Below, piece by piece: positions 42,818 to 51,936 of a DNA stretch of 64,000 nt. How positions within the stretch are numbered: the stretch's first letter is position 1; the number at the start of each line of letters is the position of its first letter. Source of the DNA: CAVQEK01 sp964596645. GTDB taxonomy: Bacteria; Bacteroidota; Bacteroidia; Cytophagales; Cyclobacteriaceae. The stretch covers positions 124,001-188,000 of the forward strand of contig CAZQVB010000002.1 in assembly GCA_964596645.1 (NCBI GenBank), read 5' to 3'. The position numbers and the translations under genes are program-made. The notes under the pieces are model-generated. The model searched no databases. It saw only the letters and a program-made list of their open reading frames with translations, and was not told the origin of the DNA.

Positions 42818-44167
42818 GTGAACCTGAAGCAACATCTCCGAAAGACTATAATGCTGGCATACCCGGTGGTGCTCAGTCATCTGGCGCACATGATGGTGGG
42901 TGTGGCAGACAGCGTGATGGTGGGCCAGTTGGGTAAAGAGCCTTTGGCGGCTGTGTCGTTTGCCAACAGTCTTTTCATCTTGTTCATGATTTTTGGCATA
43001 GGCATTTCTTACGCCATCACCCCGCTCACAGCCCAGGCCGATGGTGTTCAAAATGCCGGCAAACTCACCGATATTCTCAAGCATGGCCTGCTCATTTGTT
43101 GTGTCGCCGGCGTGCTGCTTACAGCAGGTATATTTGGCGTTATTCCGTTTGCACATCTGCTCAATCAGCCGGCCGGCGTAGTACAACTGGCCATTCCATA
43201 CCTTCAGGTGATCGGGGTGTCGTTGCTCCCATTTATGCTGTTCCAGGCACTTCGGCAATTTGCCGAGGGCCTCGGCTACACACGCCAGGCCATGTATTTT
43301 GCGGTAGCCTCCAATGCACTGAATATAGCGCTCAACTATGTGCTCATCTTCGGCAAGCTGGGTATGCCGGCATACGGCCTGTTTGGCGCCGGACTGGCTA
43401 CGCTCATTTCGCGTGTAGTAATGGCTGCCGCTATGTTGGCGTTCATCTATCTCGACAAGCGTTTTACTCCATTCAAAGAGGCTTTTTTATTCCGGTCATT
43501 TCAGCGACAACAGTTCATTAAAAACTTGAAATTGGGTATACCCATGGCGTTTCAGTTGATTTTTGAAGTGTCGATGTTCAGCATGTCGGCCATAATGATG
43601 GGCTGGCTGGGTACTGTGCCATTGGCTGCCCATCAGATTGCGCTCAACCTGTCGGCCATCACATACATGATGGCTGTGGGTTTGTCGGCAGCAGCCACCA
43701 TACGTGTGGGCAATCAGATGGGCCGCGCCGACTTCACTACCATGCGCCAGGCTGCACTCACCAGCTACCTGATGGTGCTGGTGTTTATGGGCATCACCGC
43801 CCTGGTGTTTATTATGGCCAATGACTGGCTTCCCCGATTGTACATCGACAATGTGGAGGTAGAGCAGATGGCCGCTTCCCTGCTGGTGATCGCTGCCATG
43901 TTTCAGCTCTCCGACGGGCTGCAGGCAGTGGGTCTGGGTATCCTTCGCGGGCTGTCTGATGTGAAGATACCCACATACATCACCCTGGCCGCCTATTGGG
44001 GTGTTGGTATTCCCCTGGCCTATGTGCTGGCTTTTGTGCTGAACTGGGGGCCGCATGGCGTATGGTATGGTTTGCTCACAGGATTGTCTGTGGCGGCCAT
44101 TTTGCTTTACTGGCGCTTTCGACGGGTGAGTGCCGGTGCCGGCATGGCCGGTGCGCAGACCGGATGA
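42818..44167 (+). CDS. MATE family efflux transporter
   Basis: A 449-residue integral membrane protein with 12 predicted segments and the MATE pattern: AYPVVLSHLAHMMVGVADSVMVGQLG at the first segment (seen as ADSVMVG), and the repeat FEVSMFSMSAIMMGWLG with AAHQIALN in the second half. GTG start chosen at 42818. The NorM/DinF type exports cationic drugs or metabolites in exchange for Na+ or H+; substrate unknown. It converges with the Lon-N gene at two bases' distance. Confidence 0.88.
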   Translation: MNLKQHLRKTIMLAYPVVLSHLAHMMVGVADSVMVGQLGKEPLAAVSFANSLFILFMIFGIGISYAITPLTAQADGVQNAGKLTDILKHGLLICCVAGVLLTAGIFGVIPFAHLLNQPAGVVQLAIPYLQVIGVSLLPFMLFQALRQFAEGLGYTRQAMYFAVASNALNIALNYVLIFGKLGMPAYGLFGAGLATLISRVVMAAAMLAFIYLDKRFTPFKEAFLFRSFQRQQFIKNLKLGIPMAFQLIFEVSMFSMSAIMMGWLGTVPLAAHQIALNLSAITYMMAVGLSAAATIRVGNQMGRADFTTMRQAALTSYLMVLVFMGITALVFIMANDWLPRLYIDNVEVEQMAASLLVIAAMFQLSDGLQAVGLGILRGLSDVKIPTYITLAAYWGVGIPLAYVLAFVLNWGPHGVWYGLLTGLSVAAILLYWRFRRVSAGAGMAGAQTG

Positions 44168-44169
44168 AT

Positions 44170-44799
44170 TTAAAAGTCGAGTGGGTCGAGGTGCTTGAAG
44201 TGGCCATTGCCCTGAATGCGCTTTTGCATCTGACGCCGCTGTGCTACACGGTTTTCCAACTGCGACACGCGCGCCAGAAGAAATCTCTGCCGTTCGCGTT
44301 CGCTGCCAATCTTCAGCATTTTGTACTCATCTTCCAGCGGCATGCCCATCAGGTGTGCAATGCGATAGGTTGACATATCGCCGGCTACCTTCATCTTGTG
44401 CGATATGTTGAGCAACTTGAGCAGCCGCTCCATTTCCTGTTTTATCTCCTGGCGCAGGTCGTTGTCGCCGTCTGCGGAGTCGGGTGGGTACGTCACTACA
44501 GCTCCCGGATAGAGCTTGCCCGGCATTGGGTTCAGCAATTCCTCTATCTCAAACACTCTGAGCCCAATGGTTTTGATGTCAAGGCGCCCATCACTGTAGG
44601 TTTTTGATATTTCTGTGATGCGTACGGTAGTGCCAAATCGCTTCACTTTTTCCACGTATACCGGTATGCCGAATACGCGGTCGGTGTCTTGCACGTCGCG
44701 TATGAGCTGTTTATAGCGCGGCTCAAAGATGTGCAGGTGCACAAACTCACCGGGAAAGGCAACCATTTTGAGTGGCAGAAGTGGCAGTGGGTCTTTCAT
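44170..44799 (-). CDS. Lon N-terminal substrate-binding domain protein
   Basis: A 209-residue protein matching the LON substrate-binding domain without the protease: PLLPLKMVAFPGEFVHLHIFEPRYKQLIRD at the start (seen as FPGE and FEPRYKQLI) and a helical half after about residue 110. Such stand-alone proteins occur across bacteria; their role is not established, although binding unfolded or specific proteins is likely by analogy with Lon. Starts from the ATG after a strong terminator hairpin and converges on the MATE gene. Confidence 0.85.
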   Translation of the reverse strand: MKDPLPLLPLKMVAFPGEFVHLHIFEPRYKQLIRDVQDTDRVFGIPVYVEKVKRFGTTVRITEISKTYSDGRLDIKTIGLRVFEIEELLNPMPGKLYPGAVVTYPPDSADGDNDLRQEIKQEMERLLKLLNISHKMKVAGDMSTYRIAHLMGMPLEDEYKMLKIGSERERQRFLLARVSQLENRVAQRRQMQKRIQGNGHFKHLDPLDF

Positions 44800-44807
44800 A
44801 GTTCATG

Positions 44808-44834
44808 AAAAAAGCCCTCATTGAGGGCTTTTGT
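44808..44834 (-). terminator. Intrinsic terminator after icd
   Basis: AAAAGCCCTCA and TGAGGGCTTTT arms with almost no loop, followed on the minus strand by T residues. It separates icd from the downstream Lon-N gene. Confidence 0.88.
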
Positions 44835-44889
44835 TCATTTAGCTCTATAAAAGAAAAGCGGGGTAACGCTCAGTGTGCCCCTTTCATTT

Positions 44890-46126
44890 CTACATGTTCT
44901 TCACTATTTCATCTCCAAACTCCGAGCATTTCAGCAAAGTAGCGCCATCCATAGCACGCTCAAAATCGTAGGTGACGCGCTTACTGGCAATGGCTGTTTC
45001 CAGACCTTTGTATATCAGATCTGCAGCTTCCTGCCAACCCAGGTACTCAAACATGAGGGCACCCGACAAAATAACCGACCCCGGATTGACCTTGTCCTGA
45101 CCCGCATACTTCGGCGCTGTGCCGTGCGTGGCTTCAAATATGGCATGGCCCGTATTGTAGTTGATGTTGGCACCTGGTGCAATGCCTATACCGCCTACTA
45201 TGGCAGCAAGGGCGTCGGAGATGTAGTCACCGTTCAGGTTCAGCGTGGCCACTACGCTATACTCATCGGGCCGGGTGAGTATTTGCTGCAGAAAGGCATC
45301 GGCAATCACATCTTTTATAATGATCNNNNNNNNNNTTTTGTCCGTCTTTCTCTATCACCTGCCACGGTCCACCTTCGTAGTCCTGGGCACCAAATTCCTT
45401 CTTGGCCAGGTTATACCCCCAGTCGCGGAAGGCGCCTTCGGTAAATTTCATGATGTTGCCTTTGTGCACGAGCGTTACAGAATCGCGCTTATTTTCTATG
45501 GCGTACTCTATGGCCGATCGCACCAGCCTTTCCGTGCCCTCTACCGATACGGGCTTTATGCCGTAGCCGGCAGTATCAGGAAAGCGCACTTTTTTGAAAA
45601 GTTCTGGGAAGGATTGCTGAACCAGATCGGCAAATTTCCTGGCTTCTTCCGAGCCCTGTTTGAACTCAATGCCGGCGTAAATGTCCTCGGTGTTTTCGCG
45701 AAAGATGACCATATCTGTTTTCCCCGGCTCTTTTACGGGAGATGGCGTACCCTTAAACCATCGCACCGGTCGTACGCAGGCGTACAGATCGAGTATTTGC
45801 CGCAGGGCCACATTGAGCGAACGAATGCCGCCGCCTACCGGGGTGGTGAGGGGGCCCTTGATGCCCACAAGATATTTTTTGAATGCTTCTAAAGTTTCTT
45901 CCGGTAGCCAGCTGCCAGTGGCATTGTAGGCTTTCTCGCCCGCCAGCACTTCCTTCCACATTACTTTGCGTTTGCCTCCGTAAGCCTTTTCTACGGCAGC
46001 GTCAAACACATGCTTTGATGCAGGCCAGATATCGACGCCAATGCCGTCACCTTCTATAAAAGGCACTACGGGCTGGTCGGGCACATTCAATTCGCCATTG
46101 GAAATGCTAATGATCTGTTCGTTCAT
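44890..46126 (-). CDS. icd: NADP-type isocitrate dehydrogenase, interrupted by N gap
   Basis: About 410 residues when joined across ten N at 45326-45335. The first part starts MNEQIIS and has FIEGDGIGVDIWP (about 22-34), the substrate-binding RSLNVALRQ (about 103-111, Ser of the isocitrate site) and ENTEDIYAGIE. After the gap comes DVIADAFLQQIL, NLNGDYISDALAA and GTAPKYAG, the cofactor region. This order and the YAG motif match the bacterial NADP+ enzymes of the Icd family. It makes 2-oxoglutarate in the TCA cycle. The frame change across the gap reflects gap length only. Confidence 0.88.
45326..45335. other. Assembly gap of ten N inside icd
   Basis: Run of ten N between the KDGQ and IIIKDVIADAF segments; only a few residues are missing by comparison with the family. 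Confidence 0.95.
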
Positions 46127-46418
46127 TCTTTTGAATTTATCAGTGTGACAATATGAGGTTATTGGAAATACCGGTACGCCTGAGATATTACTTTCCGGTA
46201 GCGCGACAGGTATTTTTGTTTGGTGTAAAAGGAAAGCGGGTAAAACTAAATATTTTCAGGTATTTATTGAAAAATACCTGAACAAACGCTTGTTAGCGCA
46301 CCAATTGATTTACCCATTGCAGGTGCAGGCAAGCCATAGGTATCTGCATTGGCAAACAATGGCCGAAATGACAGCAATCAGACGTGAAACAAGCTTCTAT
46401 TTCTATATTTTTGACTTT

Positions 46419-47954
46419 ATGAAAAAACCAGAAAACCACATCCTGGTCATATTCGGTGCCTCTGGCGACCTCACACTGCGCAAGCTGGTGCCGGCATTAT
46501 TCGACCTGTATCAACAAAAGCTGCTCCCCGATGCATTTGCCGTACTCGGCGTGAGTCGTACCGAACTGAGCGACGAGGCTTTTCGGGACAAGATGAAAAA
46601 GGGCCTCGATGAGTTTCCCAACATAAAGCCGTCGGGCAATGGCGAAGAGATGGACTTTATGAAGAAATTGTACTATCAACCCATCGAAACCAGCGATAGT
46701 GCAGACTACGCCAAGTTGAAGAACCGGCTCGATACGCTCGATGTCCAACTGCAAACCGGAGGAAACTTCATATACTACATGGCCACACCGCCAGGCTTGT
46801 ACGAGGTGATACCGAAGTGCCTGGCCGATCATGGCTTGAATAAAGAGGGCAGGCAAACCGGCTGGCGGCGGCTGATCATAGAGAAGCCTTTTGGCCTGAA
46901 CCTGGCCTCGGCCAAAGCCCTGAATAAAAAGCTGTTGAAGTACTTTAAAGAAGATCAGCTTTATCGTATTGACCACTATTTGGGCAAGGAAACTGTACAA
47001 AACCTGCTGGTCACTCGCTTTGCCAACGGCATACTAGAGCCGCTTTGGAACAGGAATTTTATACAACATGTGGAGATCACTACCTCCGAAAATATAGGGG
47101 TGGAGGGGCGTGGCGGCTACTATGAAGACTCCGGAGCGCTACGCGACATGGTGCAGAACCACCTGTTGCAGGTGGCAGGCCTGGTGGCTATGGAGCCGCC
47201 CACAGTGATAGAGGCCACGGCCATACGCAACGAAACGATGAAAGTATTTCAATCGCTGCGGCCGCTGAGCCAGCAAGACCTTGAACACAACATCATCCGC
47301 GGGCAGTATACGGCCTCTACTATTCGAGGTGAACACAACCCGGGCTATCGCGATGAAGAAGGCGTGGATGCTGAATCGCGCACAGAGACATTTGTGGCGT
47401 TAAAGTTTTACATCGATAACTGGCGCTGGGGCGGCGTGCCGTTCTATCTGCGCACCGGCAAGATGCTGCCCACCCGCGTGAGCGAAGTCGTTATCCACTT
47501 CAAGCCTACGCCACACGCACTTTTTGTGGCCAATAAAGACTTTTGCAACACAGGCAACCAGTTGGTGATACGCATACAACCCGATGAGGGCATCTTAATG
47601 AAAATGGGTATGAAGGTGCCCGGGGCAGGCTTTGAGGTGCGCAACATCAACCTCGACTTTCACTATGCCGACCTGCGCCAGACCTACCTGCCCAGCGCTT
47701 ACGAGCGCCTGCTGCTCGACTGTATGATGGGCGACACCACGCTGTACCTGCGCGGTGATGCTGTAGAAGCTACATGGGCATTCGTGCAGCCTATACTCGA
47801 CTTTTGGCAGGAAAATCCCGCTGCGCCGCTGCATGGCTATCCGGCGGGTACCTGGGGCCCCGACGTATCCGACGCGCTCTTCGATGCACCCGGCATTACC
47901 TGGCGCTACCCGTGTCGCAACCTGGCCGATGATGGCATCTACTGTGAACTATAG
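46419..47954 (+). CDS. zwf: Glucose-6-phosphate 1-dehydrogenase
   Basis: A 511-residue enzyme of the oxidative pentose-phosphate pathway. I start at ATG 46419 because it places the nucleotide-binding FGASGDLTLRKLVPALF at residues 11-27, as in the family; an upstream frame would add 43 residues of no use. The active-site RIDHYLGKE motif is at about 185-193. It directly precedes pgl (five bases between stop and start), so the two steps of the pathway are co-transcribed. A possible TATTTTTG -7 box lies only six bases before the ATG. Confidence 0.92.
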   Translation: MKKPENHILVIFGASGDLTLRKLVPALFDLYQQKLLPDAFAVLGVSRTELSDEAFRDKMKKGLDEFPNIKPSGNGEEMDFMKKLYYQPIETSDSADYAKLKNRLDTLDVQLQTGGNFIYYMATPPGLYEVIPKCLADHGLNKEGRQTGWRRLIIEKPFGLNLASAKALNKKLLKYFKEDQLYRIDHYLGKETVQNLLVTRFANGILEPLWNRNFIQHVEITTSENIGVEGRGGYYEDSGALRDMVQNHLLQVAGLVAMEPPTVIEATAIRNETMKVFQSLRPLSQQDLEHNIIRGQYTASTIRGEHNPGYRDEEGVDAESRTETFVALKFYIDNWRWGGVPFYLRTGKMLPTRVSEVVIHFKPTPHALFVANKDFCNTGNQLVIRIQPDEGILMKMGMKVPGAGFEVRNINLDFHYADLRQTYLPSAYERLLLDCMMGDTTLYLRGDAVEATWAFVQPILDFWQENPAAPLHGYPAGTWGPDVSDALFDAPGITWRYPCRNLADDGIYCEL

Positions 47955-47958
47955 AAGG

Positions 47959-48687
47959 ATGAAAAAACAGCACATCAATATTTTTGAACACCAGGACGGG
48001 CTTGTGGAGGGGTTAAGTGAGTTTTTTGCCCGCAAGGTTCAAGAGAAAAACGGTCTTTATCATGTGGCGCTGTCGGGTGGCAGTACCCCCAAGCAGTGGT
48101 ATCAAAATCTCACATCGCGTCATCGACTCCATATTGACTGGGAGAAAGTGCGTTTTTATTGGGGAGATGAACGCATGGTGCCTCCGGATAGTGCCGAAAG
48201 CAATTTTGGCGAGGCCAGCCGCCTGCTGTTGAAACCCCTCAATATTCCGGATGCACACCATCTGCGCATCCGCGGCGAGCTGCCGGCAAGTAAGGCTGCC
48301 GAGGAGTATGAGCGAAGCCTTTTGCAAGTATTGCCCATGGCCGACAATGTGCCTGTGCTGGACATTGTGGTGCTTGGCATGGGCGACGACGGCCATACGG
48401 CGTCTATCTTTCCCGGTCAGCTACACCTATGGTCACATGAGCGGCTATGTGTAGCGGCCGAACACCCTCAGAGCGGCCAGCCACGGGTGAGCTTCACAGG
48501 CAAAATGATAAACAATGCGCGACATGTGGTGATGCTGGTATCGGGTGCTGGAAAGGCCGAAAAAGTAGCAGAAATACTGGCCGTAAAACCAGGATCCGAG
48601 CATCTTCCGGCCTCATGGGTGGATCCGGGTCGTGGGCAGCTGTACTGGTTTTTGGACAAGGATGCGGCAAAATTGTATGCTTCATGA
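47959..48687 (+). CDS. pgl: 6-phosphogluconolactonase
   Basis: A 242-residue protein of the DevB/NagB-like family that hydrolyses 6-phosphogluconolactone. I start at ATG 47959, right after zwf, because the longer frame would overlap it. Family motifs are ALSGGSTPKQWY (about 35-46), FYWGDERMVPPDSAESN (about 66-82) and VLGMGDDGHTASIFPG (about 140-155). Second gene of the zwf-pgl operon; its stop overlaps the next start by four bases. Confidence 0.92.
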   Translation: MKKQHINIFEHQDGLVEGLSEFFARKVQEKNGLYHVALSGGSTPKQWYQNLTSRHRLHIDWEKVRFYWGDERMVPPDSAESNFGEASRLLLKPLNIPDAHHLRIRGELPASKAAEEYERSLLQVLPMADNVPVLDIVVLGMGDDGHTASIFPGQLHLWSHERLCVAAEHPQSGQPRVSFTGKMINNARHVVMLVSGAGKAEKVAEILAVKPGSEHLPASWVDPGRGQLYWFLDKDAAKLYAS

Positions 48688-49244
48688 GTGGGAAATTGAT
48701 TTGGGGACTGGCGCTGGGCACACTTTTGGGCTTTGGCGGTGGTGGTCTCATCATAATCTACTTTGTGCGCGATGGTGGCCTGCTGCAGTTTATGACCGAA
48801 GGTAAGTCGCTGCTGTTGCAAATTGCCGTAGGTGTCGCTTTCGGAGTCATTATGGCCCAAGCCGGTTGGGGTATAGTAGAGCTTCCCCCTTTGCGCAATA
48901 CCAGGCAATTTTTTGCCCGGCTCATTGCGCCGCTCAACTTGCGGCTGGGCAGTATTATTTTCATTTCTCTATGCGCTGCTGTGGGGGAGGAGCTGTTCTT
49001 CCGTGGCGGCATTCAACCGCTGGTGGGTATTTGGCCTACTTCCATCATTTTCGTGTTGCTCCACGGTTACATCAACCCGTTCAACCTGCCGCTTACCGTG
49101 TATGGTATATTCATGACTCTGGTGATAGCCGTAATGGGTTATATGACGGAGCACCTGGGCATATTCGCCGCCATAGCCGCGCATGCCGCCATCGACTATG
49201 TACTGCTGAATAAGCTGGCCGGCGTGCCCCTCGATGGGCACTGA
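48684..49244 (+). CDS. CPBP family intramembrane glutamic protease
   Basis: A 186-residue membrane protein starting in an ATGA overlap with pgl; the longer frame upstream overlaps pgl and is not used. The catalytic EELFFRGGIQP motif is at about residue 100, followed by the two His-containing segments (FVLLHGYINPF and IAAHAAIDYVLL), the Rce1/CPBP (Abi) signature. Members cleave prenylated or leader-peptide substrates or act in bacteriocin immunity. Substrate unknown. The tight coupling to pgl suggests shared expression rather than shared function. Confidence 0.85.
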   Translation: MSGKLIWGLALGTLLGFGGGGLIIIYFVRDGGLLQFMTEGKSLLLQIAVGVAFGVIMAQAGWGIVELPPLRNTRQFFARLIAPLNLRLGSIIFISLCAAVGEELFFRGGIQPLVGIWPTSIIFVLLHGYINPFNLPLTVYGIFMTLVIAVMGYMTEHLGIFAAIAAHAAIDYVLLNKLAGVPLDGH

Positions 49245-49359
49245 GCGGCCGAACGGCCTGTGGCCCCACCATTTATAGCGGCCGCACCTTCCTGTTTCCC
49301 TGCCTTTTGATTTATTTTGCAAACCACTGCCACAGGGGCAATACCATAAAAAAGTGATA

Positions 49360-51066
49360 ATGACTGAAGTAAGTAAGGAGACAGTATCTGGCGAGGAAAA
49401 GAAGAGCCTCAATTTTCTTGAAGAGATCATTGAGGAAGATATACGGCAGGGCAAGCATGGCGGCAGGGTACATACGCGGTTTCCACCAGAGCCCAACGGC
49501 TTTCTGCACATTGGTCATGCCAAATCCATTTGTCTCAATTTCGGTCTTGCTCAGCGCTACGGCGGCAAGTGCAATTTGCGCTTCGACGACACCAACCCTG
49601 CTACCGAAGAAGTGCGGTATGTGGAATCTATAAAACAAGACATACACTGGTTGGGCTTTGAGTGGCACTCCGAGCACTATGCCTCCGACTATTTTGCGCA
49701 GCTATACGAGTGGGCCGTGCAACTCATCAGAGAAGGAAAGGCTTATGTAGACGATCAAAGTGCTGAGGAAGTGAGTGCTACACGCGGCACACCTACTCAA
49801 CCGGGCAAGCTCAGTCCCTATCGCGACCGCAGTGTGGAAGAGAATCTGGATCTTTTTCAGCGTATGAAAAACGGCGAGTTTCCCGACGGCTCCAAAGTAT
49901 TGAGGGCAAAGATAGACATGTCTTCTCCCAACATGCACATGCGCGACCCGGCCCTATACCGCATCAAAAATACGCCACATCACCGCACGGGCAATGCCTG
50001 GTGCATTTACCCCATGTACGACTGGGCCCATGGTCAGTCAGACTATCTGGAGGGCATCACCCACTCCATCTGCACGCTGGAGTTTGAGGTGCACCGGCCG
50101 CTCTACGATTGGTGCCTCGACCAGGTCTCCGAAGGAGACTACCGCCCACGGCAGTACGAATTTGCACGCCTCAACCTGGCCTATACCGTCATGAGCAAGC
50201 GCAAGCTGCTGGAGCTGGTGCGGTCGGGCATAGTGAGTGGATGGGACGACCCGCGCATGCCTACGCTGTCGGGTATGCGGCGCAGGGGGTATACCCCAAC
50301 GTCAATCCGAAACTTCTCTGAGCGTGTGGGGGTGGCAAAGCGGGAAAACCTGATCGATATGGCGCTGCTGGAATATTGTGTGCGTGAAGACCTGAACAAG
50401 GTAGCCTCCCGCGCAATGGCCGTTATTAATCCACTGAAGGTGGTGCTGCTCAACTATACCGATGGGCGGGAAGAAATGCTCACGGCAGTGAATAACCCTG
50501 AAGATGAAAGCTATGGCACCCGCGCGCTGCCATTCTCCAATACCCTTTGGATAGAGCGCGACGATTTTATGGAAAACCCACCAAAGAAATATTTCCGTTT
50601 GCAGCCTGGTGGATTGGTACGATTGAAGTATGCCTACATCATACGTTGTGTGGAGGTGGTGAAAGACGATGCCGGAGAGGTGGTGGAGTTGCGCTGCGAA
50701 TACATCCCGGAGTCGCGCAGTGGAGAAGACACCAGCGGACTGAAGGTGAAGGGCACCATTCACTGGCTCTCAGCCCCGCATGCTATTGCAGCAGAGTTGC
50801 GCATGTACGACAGGCTCTTTACCGTGCCAGAACCCGATGATGACAAGGAGCGCGACTATAAAGAGCTGCTCAACCCGAACAGCCTCCAGGTGATAAAAGA
50901 CGCATTTGTAGAGCCATCGCTGGCACAGGTGAAACCTCTGACTCACCTGCAATTTGAACGCAAGGGCTACTTCTGTGCCGATGAGGAAACCAAGGCAGAC
51001 AAGCCGGTCTTCAACCTCACCGTGAACCTGCGGGATACCTGGGCTAAAGTGGTCGATAAAGCGTAG
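49360..51066 (+). CDS. glnS: Glutaminyl-tRNA synthetase
   Basis: A 568-residue class I aminoacyl-tRNA synthetase. I take the ATG at 49360 (MTEVSKE), with an in-frame GTG two codons earlier as alternative. RFPPEPNGFLHIGHAKSI contains the HIGH motif (about 43-50), and VMSKRKLLELV is the KMSKS-type loop (about 275). The C-terminal anticodon-binding beta-barrels follow, with KGTIHWLSAPHA. It charges tRNA-Gln directly. Stands alone; repeats lie downstream. Confidence 0.92.
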   Translation: MTEVSKETVSGEEKKSLNFLEEIIEEDIRQGKHGGRVHTRFPPEPNGFLHIGHAKSICLNFGLAQRYGGKCNLRFDDTNPATEEVRYVESIKQDIHWLGFEWHSEHYASDYFAQLYEWAVQLIREGKAYVDDQSAEEVSATRGTPTQPGKLSPYRDRSVEENLDLFQRMKNGEFPDGSKVLRAKIDMSSPNMHMRDPALYRIKNTPHHRTGNAWCIYPMYDWAHGQSDYLEGITHSICTLEFEVHRPLYDWCLDQVSEGDYRPRQYEFARLNLAYTVMSKRKLLELVRSGIVSGWDDPRMPTLSGMRRRGYTPTSIRNFSERVGVAKRENLIDMALLEYCVREDLNKVASRAMAVINPLKVVLLNYTDGREEMLTAVNNPEDESYGTRALPFSNTLWIERDDFMENPPKKYFRLQPGGLVRLKYAYIIRCVEVVKDDAGEVVELRCEYIPESRSGEDTSGLKVKGTIHWLSAPHAIAAELRMYDRLFTVPEPDDDKERDYKELLNPNSLQVIKDAFVEPSLAQVKPLTHLQFERKGYFCADEETKADKPVFNLTVNLRDTWAKVVDKA

Positions 51067-51076
51067 TGCTGAACGT

Positions 51077-51260
51077 AGTAGATTGGTAGATTAGTTAGCT
51101 GAAAGGTGAAAGAAGAGTAGACTGGTAGATTGGTAGATTAGTTAGCTGAAAGCTGAAAGCTCAAAGAAAAGTAGATTGGTAGATTGGTAGATTAGTTAGC
51201 TGAAAGCTGAAAGGTGAAAGCTCAAAGGAGAGTAGACTGGTGGAATGGATGGCTGAAAGC
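51077..51260. repeat. Tandem array of GTAGATTGGTAGATTAGTTAGC units
   Basis: At least three near-identical units of about 55-65 bases, each holding (T)GGTAGATTAGTTAGCTGAAAG and a CTCAAAG-like end. The words overlap with the 22187-22690 array and the 19310-19470 stretch, so it is the same dispersed family in intergenic DNA. Confidence 0.8.
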
Positions 51261-51351
51261 TCAAAGCTAAAAGATTGTGAGGTTATATGCTGAAATGCTG
51301 AATTAAGTATAGGGCAGGCGAGTAAGGCATGACAAAAAAGGACGGTCTTCC

Positions 51352-51403
51352 TGAACTCGTTTCAGGATCTGCCCAATGGCCAACAGATGCTGAAACGAGT
51401 TCA
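51352..51403. repeat. REP-like inverted repeat
   Basis: Thirteen-base perfect arms TGAACTCGTTTCA (51352-51364) and TGAAACGAGTTCA (51391-51403) around a 26-base loop. Shortly after, GTGAGCGAAGCGAAACAATCTG (51475-51496) is another familiar REP-type word. Confidence 0.65.
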
Positions 51404-51529
51404 GCATGACCGTGCGAGAGAGGGCGGACGGACGGAAAATTTAATCAGCCTGGCAAGCCTACCACTCCGTCATTGTGAGCGAAGCGAAACAATCTGCTGG
51501 CTGGCAAATGAAGAGCACTTCTGGTGATA

Positions 51530-51830
51530 TGGACATCAAAATGCATTAAGAGACTTCCCCGGCGATTGTATTTTTTGTTGTAGGCTTGGGTATAACAATT
51601 GAATAGATGGGAAAATTGAAGGCTCAAGAATTTGTTAATAGCTGCTTCGAGCTCCAAACCCTTCAAGGGTTGCGAACCCTTGAAGGGTTGATGACCCCCG
51701 GATGAAAGAAAGTGGTTCGTCATCAGACGGTAGGCCAGCGTATCGGCCACTGGTACGATGTATTTTTGATACTTCTCCAGGAAGTATCGGTAGTTGTCCT
51801 CTTCACGAAAAATGTCCTCTTCGCCATTTG
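51530..51830 (-). pseudogene. RAYT (REP-associated tyrosine transposase) relic, truncated and invaded by palindromes
   Basis: The frame contains DNYRYFLEKYQKYIVPVADTLAYRLMTNHF (about 51816-51700, seen as DNYRYFLEKY and MTNHF) and, after an interruption, INKFLSLQFSHLFNCYTQAYNKKYNRRGSL (about 51643-51540), both typical of the Y1/IS200-like RAYT family. A 50-base palindrome lies between the two parts where catalytic-region residues should be, another replaces the start, and the end runs out of homology after LLMHF. So both ends and the middle are damaged. Confidence 0.75.
51644..51697. repeat. REP-like palindrome copy 1
   Basis: AACCCTTCAAGGGTT (51657-51671), GCG, AACCCTTGAAGGGTT (51675-51689), within a ~52-base segment also found at 51830-51883. 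It sits inside the transposase relic. Confidence 0.8.
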
Positions 51831-51883
51831 CTTCGAGCTCCAAACCCTTCAAGGGTTGCGAACCCTTGAAGGGTTGATAACCC
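51830..51883. repeat. REP-like palindrome copy 2
   Basis: Same segment as copy 1 with one G/A difference; arms at 51843-51857 and 51861-51875. It replaces the 5' end of the transposase relic and abuts the terminator of the decarboxylase operon. Confidence 0.8.
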
Positions 51884-51885
51884 AA

Positions 51886-51914
51886 AAAAAAGGCCAGCAT
51901 TGCCGGCCTTTTTT
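51886..51914 (-). terminator. Intrinsic terminator of the decarboxylase operon
   Basis: On the minus strand AAAAAGGCC and GGCCTTTTTTTT arms flank a short loop, 23 bases past the stop of the beta subunit. Confidence 0.88.
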
Positions 51915-51936
51915 GTAAAAATCTTAAGCACTGATG

